Shown here: positions 22,954-35,727 of the stretch, piece by piece | Layout of the letters: the number at the start of each line of letters is the position of its first letter | How positions within the stretch are numbered: the first letter of the stretch is position 1 | Assembly: GCA_000231825.2 (NCBI GenBank) | Contig: JH720385.1 | Span: 62,001 to 126,000 of the forward strand | Source of the DNA: Tetrahymena elliotti 4EA | Lineage: Eukaryota > Ciliophora > Oligohymenophorea > Hymenostomatida > Tetrahymenidae | Direction: 5' to 3' | Length of the DNA stretch: 64,000 bases | Notes under the pieces: model-generated | What the model was told of the DNA's origin: nothing | The model's database searches: none | Seen by the model: only the letters and a program-made list of their open reading frames with translations | Translations under genes and position numbers: made by a program

Positions 22954-25411
22954 TCAAAATTAAATTTTTTCTAATGATGCATTCAAGCTAATAATAAGCT
23001 TATTAATATAATTTGTATTATTTTTTACATGCCATAAACCATCAGATGCAAGAACTAAGAAGACTTCTCTGAATTAAAATTCACTCAAAAGTGAATATAT
23101 GTCATATACAATAATTTCAGGTTCAGCAATAATGAAGGGCTTGTATCTTTTATCTCCAAAAGCACGAGTAACATTTAACTCACCAGAAACTCTAAGTTAA
23201 GAACCACTTCTCAAGCAGAATCCATTCTTGCTAATGATTCTTTCTACTTCATCCTTACGATTACTAGGAGTATGATCGAAAGAAAGATCTCTAGAGTTTC
23301 CTAACTTATCAAAAATGACTGCTCTACAATCACCAAGGTTAGCAACATAGATACTTCCGTTTACTATTAAAGCGCAAACACATACGCATCCACTACCTTA
23401 GAATTCTTAGCTTTCTTAGAAGTATTCATCCAATTAGATGAAGGCTTTTTATAAAAAGAAATATTTAGTAAGTATTTTAGTAGATATTTAACTAAAATTT
23501 TTTCTTTTTCAACTCAAATGACAACATTTAAATCAACGTTTAAAACAATTTTTAGAAAGTAGAAGAAGAAATCATAAAATTTTTGTATTTTTTTCACTGT
23601 AAGAATGAGGGTATAATGAACTTAATAAGTGTATATATATTGATTTAATAGTAGATAGGAAGGGAATAAATGATTGATTATATTCTTACTGAATCCAAAA
23701 ATATAATGAAATGTATTAATTTTATTATTTGTATTTTTCTCATTTCTTTAAATAGTAAAATTAGAATTTTTGTTTGAAATTTTCAGTTATTAATTAATCA
23801 ATTAATTTTGCAAGTATTTTTTTTAAATTCTTTCAAAATATTTCAAAAGCATTTGACAATTTAACAAAATTAAAATAATTAAGAAAAAAGAGAGTAGAAT
23901 TACTGTTTGTAATAGCTTCTACAACATTGTTTTCGAAAGAACGGTGCGAGAGAATTACTTGGAAGAGATTGTTTCTGAGGTAATTTGCAATAGAGTCGTT
24001 TCCGTGTCCATCGAATACACCATAAAATTGAACATTAGGATAAGAGATATAGACTGAGTACTATGTTTTTATAAAATGTTGGGTTGAGTAAAAATAATAA
24101 TATAAAATTTTAAGTTTGAAATTGTTTGGAAATGAATGTATTATCTATTTCTTCTCATTAGAAAGTGTAATTGAGAAAAGTAAATTAATTCTATTAATAT
24201 GAAAAATTAAATTACATACAATCTAATCAAAATTTTGGAGATTGATTGGAAGCTAGCTTAGAATTATAAGTATGTAAATTTTGTTGTTTATTTCTGCAAA
24301 TTATTTAAGAGAGATAGCTAAAAAATTAATTAAAACACCAACCATCACATATCAAAGTAATTAAAATATTTAGAGATAATGTACGACTTAAAAAATAGTT
24401 TATGAATAATCAGTACATTTATTTAGCTATGAGCCTACTTAAATTATAGGTAGTAAGTAAGATTATTGATGCAGTTTGTTTTTTTGTTTGATTTTGAGTA
24501 AAATTAAATGATTTTGTGTAAATTATTAAATATAAGGAGAGGTATGAATCAAATAATTTGCAGGAAAGAAATATTTAGTAGAAATGAAACTATCTATCTA
24601 TCTAACTAAATATCTATCAATCTTACAAACTCTCTTTTTGATCTACAAGTTACAAAATATTTATTTGGTTGAATTTGTATAATATTTTGTAAATGATTGA
24701 GCTTTTTGTATAGCCATTATAGTATTTTACTTAGAGAAGAAAGAAATTTATGAGTTAAAAATTTTAATTCTTGTTTGTTACCTTGTCTTGCATTTCCTTT
24801 CTATTTCCTTTGATTGATATACAAGAGTACAGAGGATTAGATTCTTTTAAGTCTAAATCCTACTCAAACATATCAGCTTAGTACTCCTAGTCACATGAGT
24901 AGGTGTTTTGATCAGCACTTTCTCCTTCTTCTTCATCGTCAAAGACAAAGGGTAGTTAGAGGGGCTTTTCTCCTGAAGAATCGTCGTCATCTTCGACTCC
25001 GCCGACTTAAATATCATTGCCATTTAGTTAGTTGCGTTACACTTTCATTTCACTAAAACAAAGATTGCGATGATGTGAGAAAGTCTTTTAGTTAGGTTCT
25101 TCTCCTACTTATTAAGTAGTTTGTGAGAGATTATCCTAGTTATTATTGCTTTCTTCAGTGGAAGAATCCTGCTGTTGTATTATAGGATACTCGCGCAACT
25201 TCTCTAGACTCTCACTTTGGTAATTGTTCTGGAGTTTCTCATCTGAAAGACTTTATTAAGCTTAGTAATTATTATTATCAATCGGAGAAGATTAGTAGCT
25301 ATTTACACAAGTTTATGAAGAGTCAGACTACAATTTAAATGGGGAATTCGAAGAGAAAAAGATGTTGTTAGAATGTGTATCGATCATTTCGTGCTATTGC
25401 AAGGAAATCAT
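22954..25411 (-). CDS. PP2C-type Ser/Thr protein phosphatase
   Basis: Exons 25411-24782, 24060-23904 and 23444-22954 join in phase (425 aa). The introns are long for this organism (721 and 459 nt). About 195 residues of Ser/Asn/Gln/acidic low complexity precede the catalytic domain. The PP2C motifs then follow in order: GNRKEMQD (motif 1, usually RxxMED), FYGVFDGHGN (metal-binding DGH), YVANLGDCRAV, SFDHTPSNRKDEVERI, VTRAFGD and LASDGLWHV. PP2C enzymes are Mg/Mn-dependent phosphatases that remove phosphate from Ser/Thr. The frame stops only about 25 residues after DGLW, so the last conserved motif with the metal-binding DN (usually about 40-60 residues later) is missing. Either an exon is unrecognised after a GTAAAA donor at about 23030, or the enzyme is truncated. 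The family assignment is secure. Confidence 0.9.
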
Positions 25412-28400
25412 AGTAATTGGACTGTAAGATAGTGAGTAAAAGATGTTAAATATGAGTTTGTAAATTTCTCTCTAAACTTCTTTTGTTATTGTGATAATTA
25501 GTTTTTTTTCTTTATATATTTTTGATTGTTTGATTATTTTAGTGCAAATAAGTTACCACTAATATTGATTAATATCTATAATAAAAGACTTGTTAAATTA
25601 TAGTTATTATTATTAATCTTTATGTTTTTCTTTTAATTTTTACTTTTTAATATTTCTTTTCAAGTTATTTTTTTTTAGTTTTTTGAATGTTGTCAAATAA
25701 TCTAATTAATCAAAAAACAAACAAACAAACAAAAAAATATTGATTTGATAAAGTTTCTTTTGTAGAGATGAGGACAATCCTTGCATGTAAATATGAATGA
25801 GCCATCAGACTAAATAATATATTTCTTCATAGATCTATCAATCTTGGCTATTTCATTGCTAAAAAAGTAAATAATTCTCATTTTTGATAGCTTTTATGGC
25901 GATTTTTCTTCATTCATAGATTCTTTTATTATATTTGTTTGGAAGCAAACACTATGAAAATATTATTAAACTAAATGAAACTTTTGATCAAATAAAACAT
26001 TAAAAAAATTAAAAAGAAACTTGATAGGGAAATAATTGAATTTTTTTAAGATACTATGCAATTTCGATAGCAAACAAAAATTTTTCTTCTATTTCTAAGC
26101 CTCCACATTTAATTTATCCAGTCTTACTAAAATTAAAAATGCTAATTTACATACTAAACATTCCAATCATCGTATTTTAATAATCATCATAAGAAATAAA
26201 AGTGAAAGAAGAAAACTGCAAATTAATAATTCCCCTTAAATAAATTGCAGTTTATATTAATCTAAATAATAAAAAAGTTTTAATTTTTTTTTTTTCCCTC
26301 TTTTTCCTTCATAATTATTTCCGGTATTTGCTCTCCTTCTCTCTTCATATTGTATACTAAATTTAACTACTTTAACTTTATTACAAACAACCATTACAAT
26401 AATATATCATTAATCCCTTTATATACATAAATTCGAGACTCGTAATTAGCTATTTCTCTCCATTACTTGGATAAAAATTTATAGATCTTGTTAATATTTT
26501 GATGAATGCTTATAATAAATTATCTCAAAATATAATTAGTATTTTCGCAAAAATCAATGAATTGAATAAAATAGACTTATCTCTTCTAATATATAATTTC
26601 ACTTTCTGATCAAAAACAAACAAAGTATCTCTCTTTTCTATTAATTTCTATTAAGTGCTTCCTTTAAGCTTTTTTTTTTATAAATACTAAATTATGTTTT
26701 TATGTTCACTATTTTAGCCTTAAATACTTTTGATATTTATCAAATCTGCTTACATTACAAATTTTAATCATAAAAATTATTAACATAATATTGTTATCAA
26801 TTAATTTGACTCTGGATTAAAATTCAGTAAGCCGCTAGCATTATTATTATTATTATTATTTAGCGTCTGAGCTAATATAAAAGAATTCTTCTAACTTTGT
26901 TTTATATTTGGAAATGAAAGCACAAAACTCTCTAATATTGTTATTTTGCGCTTGGCTTCAATGGAAAATTTTAAGATCTAAAAGATATTATCTAATCAGA
27001 TACAAATGTAATAGAAACCTATTATTTGAGTTCTTAACTTTTGTAACTTTTATTTATTCGAAAAGTAAGCTTTAATAAGATAAAAATGAAAATATTTGAA
27101 AATATCAATCACATTTATTTTTTGGATTATTAATATTTATTAAGAAATAATAACTGTTTGCAAACAAATAAAAAAAACAAAAATTATATATTAAATTTTG
27201 AAAATTGTTCTAAAATTTTAAAAATACCAAACAAATATCTAAATAAATTTCTAGAAGGAAAATTCAAAATTTTTTCATATAAATTTAATAAACTACAAAT
27301 ACTTTTCTTCTATAGTAGTTGCATTTTCAATCAAGAAATATCTAAATAAAATTAATCAAATAAATCTATTTTCATGGAATTCAAATTAAAATATCCTTAG
27401 AATTTAAAGGATAGATGATATATCTCCTCCATACATAAAATCTATCAAGTAAGAAAACAAAGCTAATAAAAATATAAAATTTAGCAGACATATCTCCCTT
27501 AAATATAAATTAAGGATATTTTAAATAAACAAGACAAACAAAACTATTATTAACAATCTGAAATAAAATTTAACACTGTTTTAATTCTCTAGGATAAATT
27601 AATAATTAAATTATATAAATTTATAATTTTGAATAAATTAATCAATTTTACAAATTAACTTTCGATTAGATCTCAGTAAAAATAACAATTTTATTTCTAA
27701 TTTTCTATTATGAAAACTTTCAATTTATTTTAGAAATTAAAATAGAAATTTATTGAAGAAAATTTGATATTTTTTTGTTTTTAATTATTAATTAATAAAT
27801 GGTAATTTAAGTATTAGTTTTCTATTGAAAAATCTATTTCAATTTTTATTCTCAATGTTAACTAAACATTCATTTTATGTCGTATTTCTTGGTCTTGCTG
27901 TTTCAAGACAAAATAACATTTTAAGAACCTTAATGATCTTTCAAATGCTTTTGAGGTGTTTCTTAGTTTAAATACGCTTTGCTTAATAAATGTTTAAAAT
28001 AATTTATATGAATAGGTTATTAGAAAAAAATTAATAGGATTTGATATGTTTTGAATTTAAATATTGATAATTTGAAGATGATTAAGAAATATTTAAGAAT
28101 ATATATTAGTAATTTAGATATATAGATTTATTTATTGATTGAGCGATTGATAGAAAACTGTTAATAATATTAGTTAGATAAATTTTTTGTATTTCATTAT
28201 TGAAAATTATAATTTTTATTTGAATTCATTTTAATTAATAATATTTGTAATATACTCAGCTAGCAGAATATTTCATTTTGGTTAGATTTAATTTTCACTC
28301 AATTCAATTAATAAACATTAATTTTATGAAAACCTTCATCCTTTTTTATTATTACGTTTGTATATTTTTAGGCATCTTTAAGAGTTTTATCATTTGCAAA

Positions 28401-28657
28401 AGAATTAACATTTTTGCAAAGTTATTTTCAACAATTAGAGATCAAGGAAGGATTTGGAATTTTTCAATGAAGGAAGGTAAATTTTACAAGAATTGTTAGT
28501 CATTTGATTAGTTTAACTAAAATGATTTCAATATATTTAAAGATATGGCATATGGTAGAAATAAATATAGTTTGTTTTTGTTAAAATTAATTATTATATT
28601 TTTGATAAATTTTTGATTAGTACTTCCTATATATGTAGTCTAAAAATTATCATTAAA
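25412..28657. other. AT-rich intergenic DNA, about 3.2 kb
   Basis: No gene is supported. An (ATT)n microsatellite lies at 26839-26861 between two GC-richer short strings. Around 27855-28070 both strands have open frames (a plus frame from ATG 27856 starts MLTKHSFYVVFLG; the minus frame includes FERSLRFLKCYFVLKQQ). They cannot be told apart and neither is called. Confidence 0.5.
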
Positions 28658-30509
28658 TCACTTAGAACTAACTAACTTTATTTCAAGCTTACTACTGCTG
28701 TTGATATTGAGGTCTGGTTATGATTTTTATTCTTTTTATGATATTTAAACATTGTTTTTCACTGGGGAGGAATTATTTGATTTGTTTAGGTCATATTTGT
28801 AATATTTTTGGTGAATTAATTCAATTTCTTGTTTTTCTTTTTAGACATATTCTTCTTCAACCATTCTTATTTTATTTTCTTTTTCCTATTCCAATTTTAA
28901 CTTTTCTTCATTGGCTAATTGATTTCAAAATTAATCATTTTAAAATTTGTTTCCAAATAAATATTAAAATAAATTTACTTAACTGTGTTTTGCTCTTTTC
29001 AAGTTAAAATGATAGTTTTTCATATTCGAATTCAATTTAGTCTATTTTAAAATTCTTTTCTTCATTTAAACTTCTTTTTTTGTCAGAGATAAAGTTAGCA
29101 ACAATGCTATCAATAACGCTGATACTTGGTTTTTATCTATGTGATCTAGAAGTTAAGGCCTATTTAGGAGGAGCGTTTGAAATAATTTGTTCTACTCCTG
29201 TATCAAAATTAGAACACTCCGTCTTGCACACATCTTTTATTTATACAATTAATTAAGTATTTTTTAAGATCGGTGAATTAATTCTAGTATCGTAGTTACA
29301 GTTATAAATAAATAGATAAATTAACCATGATAATTAGTTATATCTTTCTGCCAAATTTTAGCTAAACATAATTAAAATAAATGTGAAATTGTTCTAGCTT
29401 TATAAAATTCCTAGATATTACCATGCATTGAAATAAATGGGTATTTTATTCAACATCAATTGATTAATTTATTCAAGGAGTTGATTTAATTTTATAAATT
29501 CTGTACCTAAGTTTAAGTGAAATTTCTTAGATGATGAACCAGAGGGAGGAGTGGAGCATTTTTCTTTGATTTTAATTCTTTTATTTAGACGTTTTAAGAT
29601 GTTATTTGTCTGCTTCTTAAGGTCTTTTTCTATAATAATTTCTTATTCAATTACATTTTCATCTTGGATGTCTATTAATTTTGTAACGATAGCATCAGTA
29701 ATCCCTACTACTGCTTTCTCTTCCAATCCTTTCATTTTCTCTTTTGTTTCTATTTATTTCTTTTCTTTTTGTTCTGCTGTGATTGGAGTTTAGTTTTCTT
29801 TACTTTCGAACCTTACATTCTGAATTTATGAACATAATTCTGAAGAATAGTTTTCGCTTTTTTACTTCTCATACACAGATGACTTAACTGGTGATTTAAC
29901 AGCATTTTATTATCGTGGAGCTACATACTTATTCATAGCTTTTATTACATTTGCTTATTGGTGGAGGTGAACTATTTTATTTTTATAATAAATAAACTTG
30001 TCATCATTATTCGAGTCATAATATTCAACAGCCAACTAATTAATAAACGGATAAAAAATTTTAAACCTTTATAAAAATATTTTGAAATTAAAAAAATCAA
30101 TAAATATAGATGATTATCTATCGTAATTTTAAAAAATATTAGATACTGTGTAAAGCATAATAAGTTCTTTTATTTTGTCTAATTCTATTTCTGGAGTCTC
30201 TTCTATAATCACTTCTAATTCTCTAATGTTTTTTTCAAAGTTTGGTGGTAAAGTTCGAGAATCTAGAAATTCATCAGATTCTACAGAAACTTAGGTAGAA
30301 TTGCCACTCTTCAAAGGGCTAGTATTTGCATTTGAAATTTATTGCATGTTGCTAAATTTTTGTGAGGAAACGTTACTTTATTAAATTAGTTCTTCAGGAA
30401 TTGGATGAAACCCATTTGCAAGCTTGCTATTATAATTAGAATTATTTTTAGCTTAAATATTGCTCGTTTGGACGCAACTCTACGTGCTGTTTTGTTGTTT
30501 CCAAAACAT
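28658..30509 (-). CDS. Coiled-coil hypothetical protein (538 aa)
   Basis: Four exons (30509-30147, 30035-29422, 29361-28979, 28914-28658) join in phases 0, 2 and 1. The N-terminal third is Asn/Ser-rich. The end of exon 1 and start of exon 2 read KIKELIMLYT then LAVEYYDSNNDDKF, a helical hairpin-like segment. The middle is highly charged and predicted coiled coil (EQKEKKQIETKEKMK, then KLIDIQDENVIEQEI). The C-terminal part is again coiled coil (TNEEKLKLEQEKENK) and ends with a Ser-rich tail. No enzyme motif was seen. ATG 30507-30509 (MFWKQQNST) was taken as the start, but the same frame stays open for about 80 codons further upstream with coding-like composition, so the true start may be earlier. 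Residues near 310-350 of the model are hydrophobic and AT-rich and could hide another intron. Confidence 0.75.
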
Positions 30510-31754
30510 AATATTCAAATAGCAGAAGTAATCTGAATCTGATTTTTGTTAGATTTTGTAAGTCGCCGTAACTTATATTCCTATACTATCTAACTAACCT
30601 TTTAATTCTTCCCTATTTATTTTTAATTAATCTTTTGTATTTAAGTGAATATATTTTTGTATGTTAGCTTAATAGTAGTTTATATGAATCAATTATACTT
30701 TGTTTAATTAAAGCGCATATTTTAAACACATAAAAACAAACAAATAAACAAACACACTTTATTTCAAATTAAAAATACAAAAAAATTCCATATGCTTTAT
30801 TAAAAAAAGACAATAGTGTTTCTTTGTTCAATAAATTGATCACAAATAACCAAAAAGAATGTGCTTGTCTGAATTTGTTTTTTTGTTTGTTTGTTAGTTT
30901 CTTTTTAATTTTCTAATTACCTTTTTTATTACAAAATTTTTTAGTGTAAAAATAATAAAATTAAGAACAAAAGAAATCTTCTTTCTACCAAAAAAAATTA
31001 AAAAAGATAATAGAATTACATTTTTTCAAAAAATTTCTTCGAAAAGTATTTAGAATTTGTTTATTTTAATTGTTGTTTTAATATTATTTGTAATTTAATC
31101 AAATACCAAATTTTTTATTTTTTTTCATCAATATAAAATTTCTAAAAATTCAACTCAGTTTTTTGAGTTTTTGTTACAATTATATTTAGGAATTTTATTT
31201 CATTTCTTTCAAAATGCTTATCATTATTTAGGCAAGCTAAATTTTAAACCTGAAATATTTTTAAAAATTTAATTTTCTATTGTAAAATATTAAAAAGAAG
31301 ACTTTTAATTAAAGTCTGTACATTAATTGTAAATGGATCAAGTAATTAAGTTTACTTTACTTTTAAAGATAATTCCAGTATTTTTCTGCAAGCAAGATAT
31401 TATTCTAAATTAAAACATAATGAAGAGATAATTAATTAATAATTTCAACTATTTTACTGGAAACTTAAAAAATACAAAATTCTAACTTCAACAATATAGA
31501 AACCAGGAAGAAGAAAAAAAACTAATAGGAATTAAATTAAAAATAAAACAATTAAATAAGTAATAATTTTTTGCTGAATTGCTATTTTAGTTAAATTATA
31601 AATCAAGAAAAAAGTATTTTTTAAGTTAGGCTATAAACACGTAAAGATAGAGAGAGAGATGAGTTACAATTATTTCTTTTAAAATTTTTCTTGTTAATTT
31701 TTTCTAATTTAATTAATATAAATGATTGATTGTTTATTAATTTTAATTTTAAAA
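30510..31754. other. AT-rich intergenic DNA
   Basis: The first 250 bp may be the 5' part of the preceding minus-strand gene. Nothing else was recognised. Confidence 0.5.
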
Positions 31755-33120
31755 TCAGTACACCATTTGCATGACTTCTATTTTTTCTCTGCCATCTTAT
31801 CCAATATTTAATCCAGACATGTAGGCTATAAGATTTTGAAGGGCTTTTTATTGATAGTTTGGATTAGTTTCATTGAAATCAACATTAGTTAATGTCAAGA
31901 ATAAATCTAAAGCAGTTAGTAATTCTTCTAATTCTTATTATCTGGTTACTTTTTCCTTATCAAGAGTGAATTTAATAGCATCTTTCTTCATATCATAATC
32001 GCTCATAATTATTTCCAAGAACTATTTATCTTTTTCATTTGTATTCAAGTGGTTGGCAACGTATAAGAAGTTTGTTAAGTACTTAGCTACAGTGTCAACA
32101 AATTTAATCTAATTTACATTTATAATTTATTCAATAAATAGTTAAAATCTAAATTTGTTATTTCCATTTCTAGAAGCTTAAATATTAAAATTAATTTTAT
32201 AGTCAAATAATCAATATTCAATAGTGTAAGCTCAAGCAAATGAAAAAATAAAATAAATTATATAAAATTTACATTTTCTGAAAAGAGACGAGTAACATAT
32301 TCCTTATTTTCATACTCAAACATGCAATTTCTGAAAGCTTTCAAAATAGCAACACGTTTAGGTCTACTTTAGTGGAAAATATACTTAAGACATTTTTCAG
32401 GAAGTTCATTTTCAGGACGAATCAAATATTTACGAGTTTCAACATCACTTGATATATTAGTCAATATGTTAGAGAAGAAACGAGTTAAATCTTCAATGGT
32501 ATCTTTTAAGTAAAGCTCATAAAGAATACGGAAATTATATCCTTCTTTGTGCTCTTCTCCTAATTGTAAGAGACCAGCTTTACCTTCTTCGTGCTAGGTC
32601 ATATTAGAAAGAAGGAGGAAGCATAAGTCACAAAGAAGCTTTTATGGTTGAGTGTATGTAAGATGTTCTTCTCCGTTAAGAGCCTTTTTACCTGTATTAT
32701 CCTTTAAAACTTCAGTGATTGTATTCTTAATTAATTCAACAATTCTATCTGTACTCTTCAAGTCAATTAAATGCTTTTGGAAAATACCATCTTAAGTAAA
32801 GTTAATCAAATTACTCAAGCAAATGGTAGTGAAACGCTTATTTAATAAATAAGAATTAATATGCCTATTTTATTGCATTTCTAAATATATTTTGTAAATT
32901 AAATCCTTACTTAATCTCCAATATTCTTGACTAGGGATTGAATGACATCGGATTCTTAGAACAAAATACGATTATCAGGATTGCTAGAACACTAAATAAG
33001 AATAGCGAGAGCTTGCTTTTTAACTTCAGGCTTAGGGTCCTTGATTAATTATGCCAAATCGTCTGCTATTTCTTGAGTTAATTCGAATTGATTTTAAGTG
33101 GTTTCTTCAGTATCAGCCAT
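31755..33120 (-). CDS. HGH1-like armadillo-repeat protein
   Basis: Exons 33120-32911, 32836-32273 and 32108-31755 all split at phase 0 and give 375 aa. The protein is alpha-helical with armadillo/HEAT-type repeats: the first repeat has KPEVKKQALAILIQCSSNPD, then TTICLSNLINFTQDG. The best family clue is RVAILKAFRNCMFEYENKEY in the middle. It matches the G-x-x-x-x-LRNCCFEHxxHE signature of HGH1 (BRP16/FAM203), a chaperone that helps the TRiC/CCT complex fold elongation factor 2. The C-terminal region (DKEKVTRQQELEELL, then YMSGLNIGQ) fits less well, so the assignment is moderate. The start has a clear ATGGCTGAT and coding composition begins there. Confidence 0.85.
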
Positions 33121-34000
33121 TTTGTTTGTGATTTGTCTGCTAACTACTTCTATTTATTTTGTTGCTTTTTTAGTATTTAATTAAATTATTTTTACAAATT
33201 TGAGATTATAATTTTGATATCTTACTTGTAATTGGTTATTTTTATATTAATTTTTGATATCAATTTATTTCTTATTCTACATAAATCTAAAATAAGCTCA
33301 AATACTCACTCACTCACTCACTCATTCAGAATTAAAAAAGAATCAAAGAAAGCATTGAAGAAATAATTCTATCTTTCTTAAGAAAAATGGAAAAGCCAAC
33401 ATTTAAAATATCTCTTGTTATTTTTATAAATTCTAAATAGTTTAATTGCCAAATCGATTATAAATATTGCTAAGATAAAATCTTCTGTATATTCAGTAGT
33501 TCAGCTAGAGATAAATTATTCTTTTAGTTAAAAGTGAATTTAGAAATGAAATAAAAATTGTGAAAAATCAATACAAAAAATTAATATTTTGGTTTTAGTT
33601 AATAAGAAAATAAAAAAATAGTGAATTGATAAATTCTGGTTTTGTTTAAAACTTTTTATAATAAATTCTTCTCATTTATTTTTTTTCAATTTGGCAAAAC
33701 AAAATTATAATAATTCTTTTTGCTTTTTGCTTATGGTATTAATTAGTAGATAATCTTCTTTGCTTCTAAATATTAACTATTATTAACAACCTTAGTTTCT
33801 ATCCTTTTATAAATCTTTTCTAAATATCTTTCAGAAGTTTCCAAAGGTGATAAGTTTATCCAATCTAGAAATTTATTCTAAATTATTTGAATTCTAAAGA
33901 TTTAAAGAACAATTAAAAATATTATTTTAAATTTTAATCTAAAATAAACACATATATACATACATACATACATACATACCTACCTACCATACATAATAAA
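33121..34000. other. Intergenic DNA between divergent genes, with ATAC repeat
   Basis: About 880 bp separate the HGH1-like gene (-) from the SDR gene (+), so it should hold both promoters. No TATA element could be assigned. A (CACT)n run lies near 33307-33324 and an (ATAC)/(CTAC) tandem run at 33957-33990 ends only 10 bp before the SDR start codon. Confidence 0.6.
33957..33990. repeat. ATAC microsatellite next to a start codon
   Basis: Tandem tetranucleotides (ATAC, then CTAC) end at about 33990; the SDR ATG is at 34001, so the repeat is probably within the 5' leader or core promoter. Confidence 0.85.
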
Positions 34001-34996
34001 ATGGATCTATTTTTTTAAGGTGTTGGCTTATGTTCTTTTGTTGTAGCAGGTTCTTTTGCTAAAAAAAAATTCTATCCTTACTTTGTTAAAAAGAATATCT
34101 CCTTGTTAAAAAGCAAATACAATCCAAATGGGAACAGCTATGCTTTAATAACAGGATCTTCAGATGGAGTAGGCAAAGAGTTTGCAAAATTTCTAGCAAA
34201 GCAAAATATGAATGTAATTTTACATGGTAGAAATTTTGAAAAATTAAATTCTGTGAAAGAAGAAATCCTCAAAGACCCTTTAACAAGCAAAGATATCAAA
34301 GTAGAGATATTTGAATAAAATTTAAATGAAGTAGGGATAAATATTGAAAAGCAAGCACAAAAAATATTAAATTAATATAAAATCTAATTATTGATAAACA
34401 ATGCAGGAGTAACATAAGTTGAATCCTTAAAGAATAGCAATTTAAATGAAGTGCAATAAATTATTAATACTAATATAACATCTCCTATTGTTTTATCTAA
34501 ATATGTCATTTAAAATCACTTCACTAATAACTAAGAATAATATGGAATAATTAACATTAGTAGCTTAACTGGTGATTTTCCTATAGGTTTTATTAGTCCA
34601 TATTCTGCATCTAAATCATTTTTAACTACTTTTTCATAGTCTTTATAATAAGAGACAGATTAAAATATTTAAATAACTTCAGTCAAACCTTATTATATAT
34701 CTACTAAGATGACTAGATTCTAGAAATTAAGTTTTAACACAATATCTACTTAGGAATTTGTAGATGGAGCAATCAATACATTTTTACACAATCAAAATTA
34801 ATCTTGTGGAAATTGGAAGCACGAATTAATCCATATGTACTACAGCATGATACCATAGCAACTATTATCAAAAAAGTTAACTTAAAAAATGGAAGTAGTT
34901 GCCAATTAACTTTATAAAATAAAACAAATAGAATTAAAAAGAAAAAGAGTAAATAGTTAAAAGTAAACCAATTCATCTGAGGATAAAACTAATTGA
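34001..34996 (+). CDS. Membrane-anchored SDR, 3-ketoacyl-CoA reductase type
   Basis: This is a single exon of 331 aa with no intron. A hydrophobic segment at residues 6-20 (GVGLCSFVVAGSF) can anchor it in the ER membrane. The Rossmann fold is complete: YALITGSSDGVGKEFA (TGxxxGxG cofactor loop, about residues 47-62), LINNAG (NNAG), INISS (catalytic Ser), and YSASK (catalytic Tyr and Lys). The closest match from memory is the HSD17B12/KAR group, which reduces 3-ketoacyl-CoA in very-long-chain fatty acid elongation; the TGSSDGVGK and later MNVILHGRNFEKL strings are typical. The C-terminus is Lys/Gln-rich. A steroid or other SDR substrate cannot be excluded. Confidence 0.9.
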
Positions 34997-35727
34997 ATGC
35001 TATTTAATTTGCAAAATAAAACATATTTATTTTATTTACATTTGTGATAATAAATAACTAATAAAAAATTTTAAAAATATAAAGCATATCCTAATTAAAA
35101 TAAATATCAACACTTTAAATATTTTTTTATGCACGTTTTATAATTGATTCAATTTTCATGTTAAAGCAAATATATTAAATTAAAAGAGTTCATGAGTTAA
35201 AATAAAAACAAAAAAAATTATTTTTTTTTAATTGACAAAAAAATTAGTTGAATAAAAACTTAATTAATAAAGTTTATTTTTTAAATTTTAAATTCCTCCT
35301 TTTACTTTTTTACTGAAACTTTGCTTTCTCTTAAGATATTTTAGCTATATATTATTTGAGAAAAGAAATCTAAAAGTTATAGATAAAGAAATCTAAAAGT
35401 TATTGATAGTTTTATGGTATTAAAATGGACTGGTTTTCAATTAAGAAAAATTAAATTTTAGATTTAGATAAATTTTTCATATTTTTAAATTTTAATAAAT
35501 CTGTCAACAAATTTTTTTTAGTTCTAAATATATTTAATTTAAAATATTTACTTTATGTAAATATTTATGTATGTACATCAGATAAATAATTTATTATTTT
35601 TAATTAAAATTTTTAGTTTTGTGTTTGTTTGTTTGTTTGTTTGTTTGCTAATTGCTTTATGGTTTTTTATTATTATTTTTATTTCTAAAATGTCTTCTGC
35701 TCATTTATTTTTAAGTTAATTTTGAAT
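34997..35727. other. AT-rich intergenic DNA
   Basis: It holds an imperfect 22-bp direct repeat (AAAGAAATCTAAAAGTTAT units, 35362-35405) and a (GTTT)n run at 35622-35647. No gene. Confidence 0.6.

Noticed and set aside
27158..27349. 63-codon plus-strand open frame
   Set aside because: No ATG start, low complexity, no domain.
27856..28074. Overlapping open frames on both strands
   Set aside because: Neither strand could be preferred and neither product is recognised.
28278..28499. Plus-strand frame downstream of the coiled-coil gene
   Set aside because: Hydrophobic low-complexity product in the 3' flank; no support.
28720..29007. Plus-strand hydrophobic frame
   Set aside because: Antisense shadow of the coiled-coil exons of the minus-strand gene.
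29551..29793. Plus-strand Ser/Phe-rich frame
   Set aside because: Antisense shadow of exon 2 of the same minus-strand gene.
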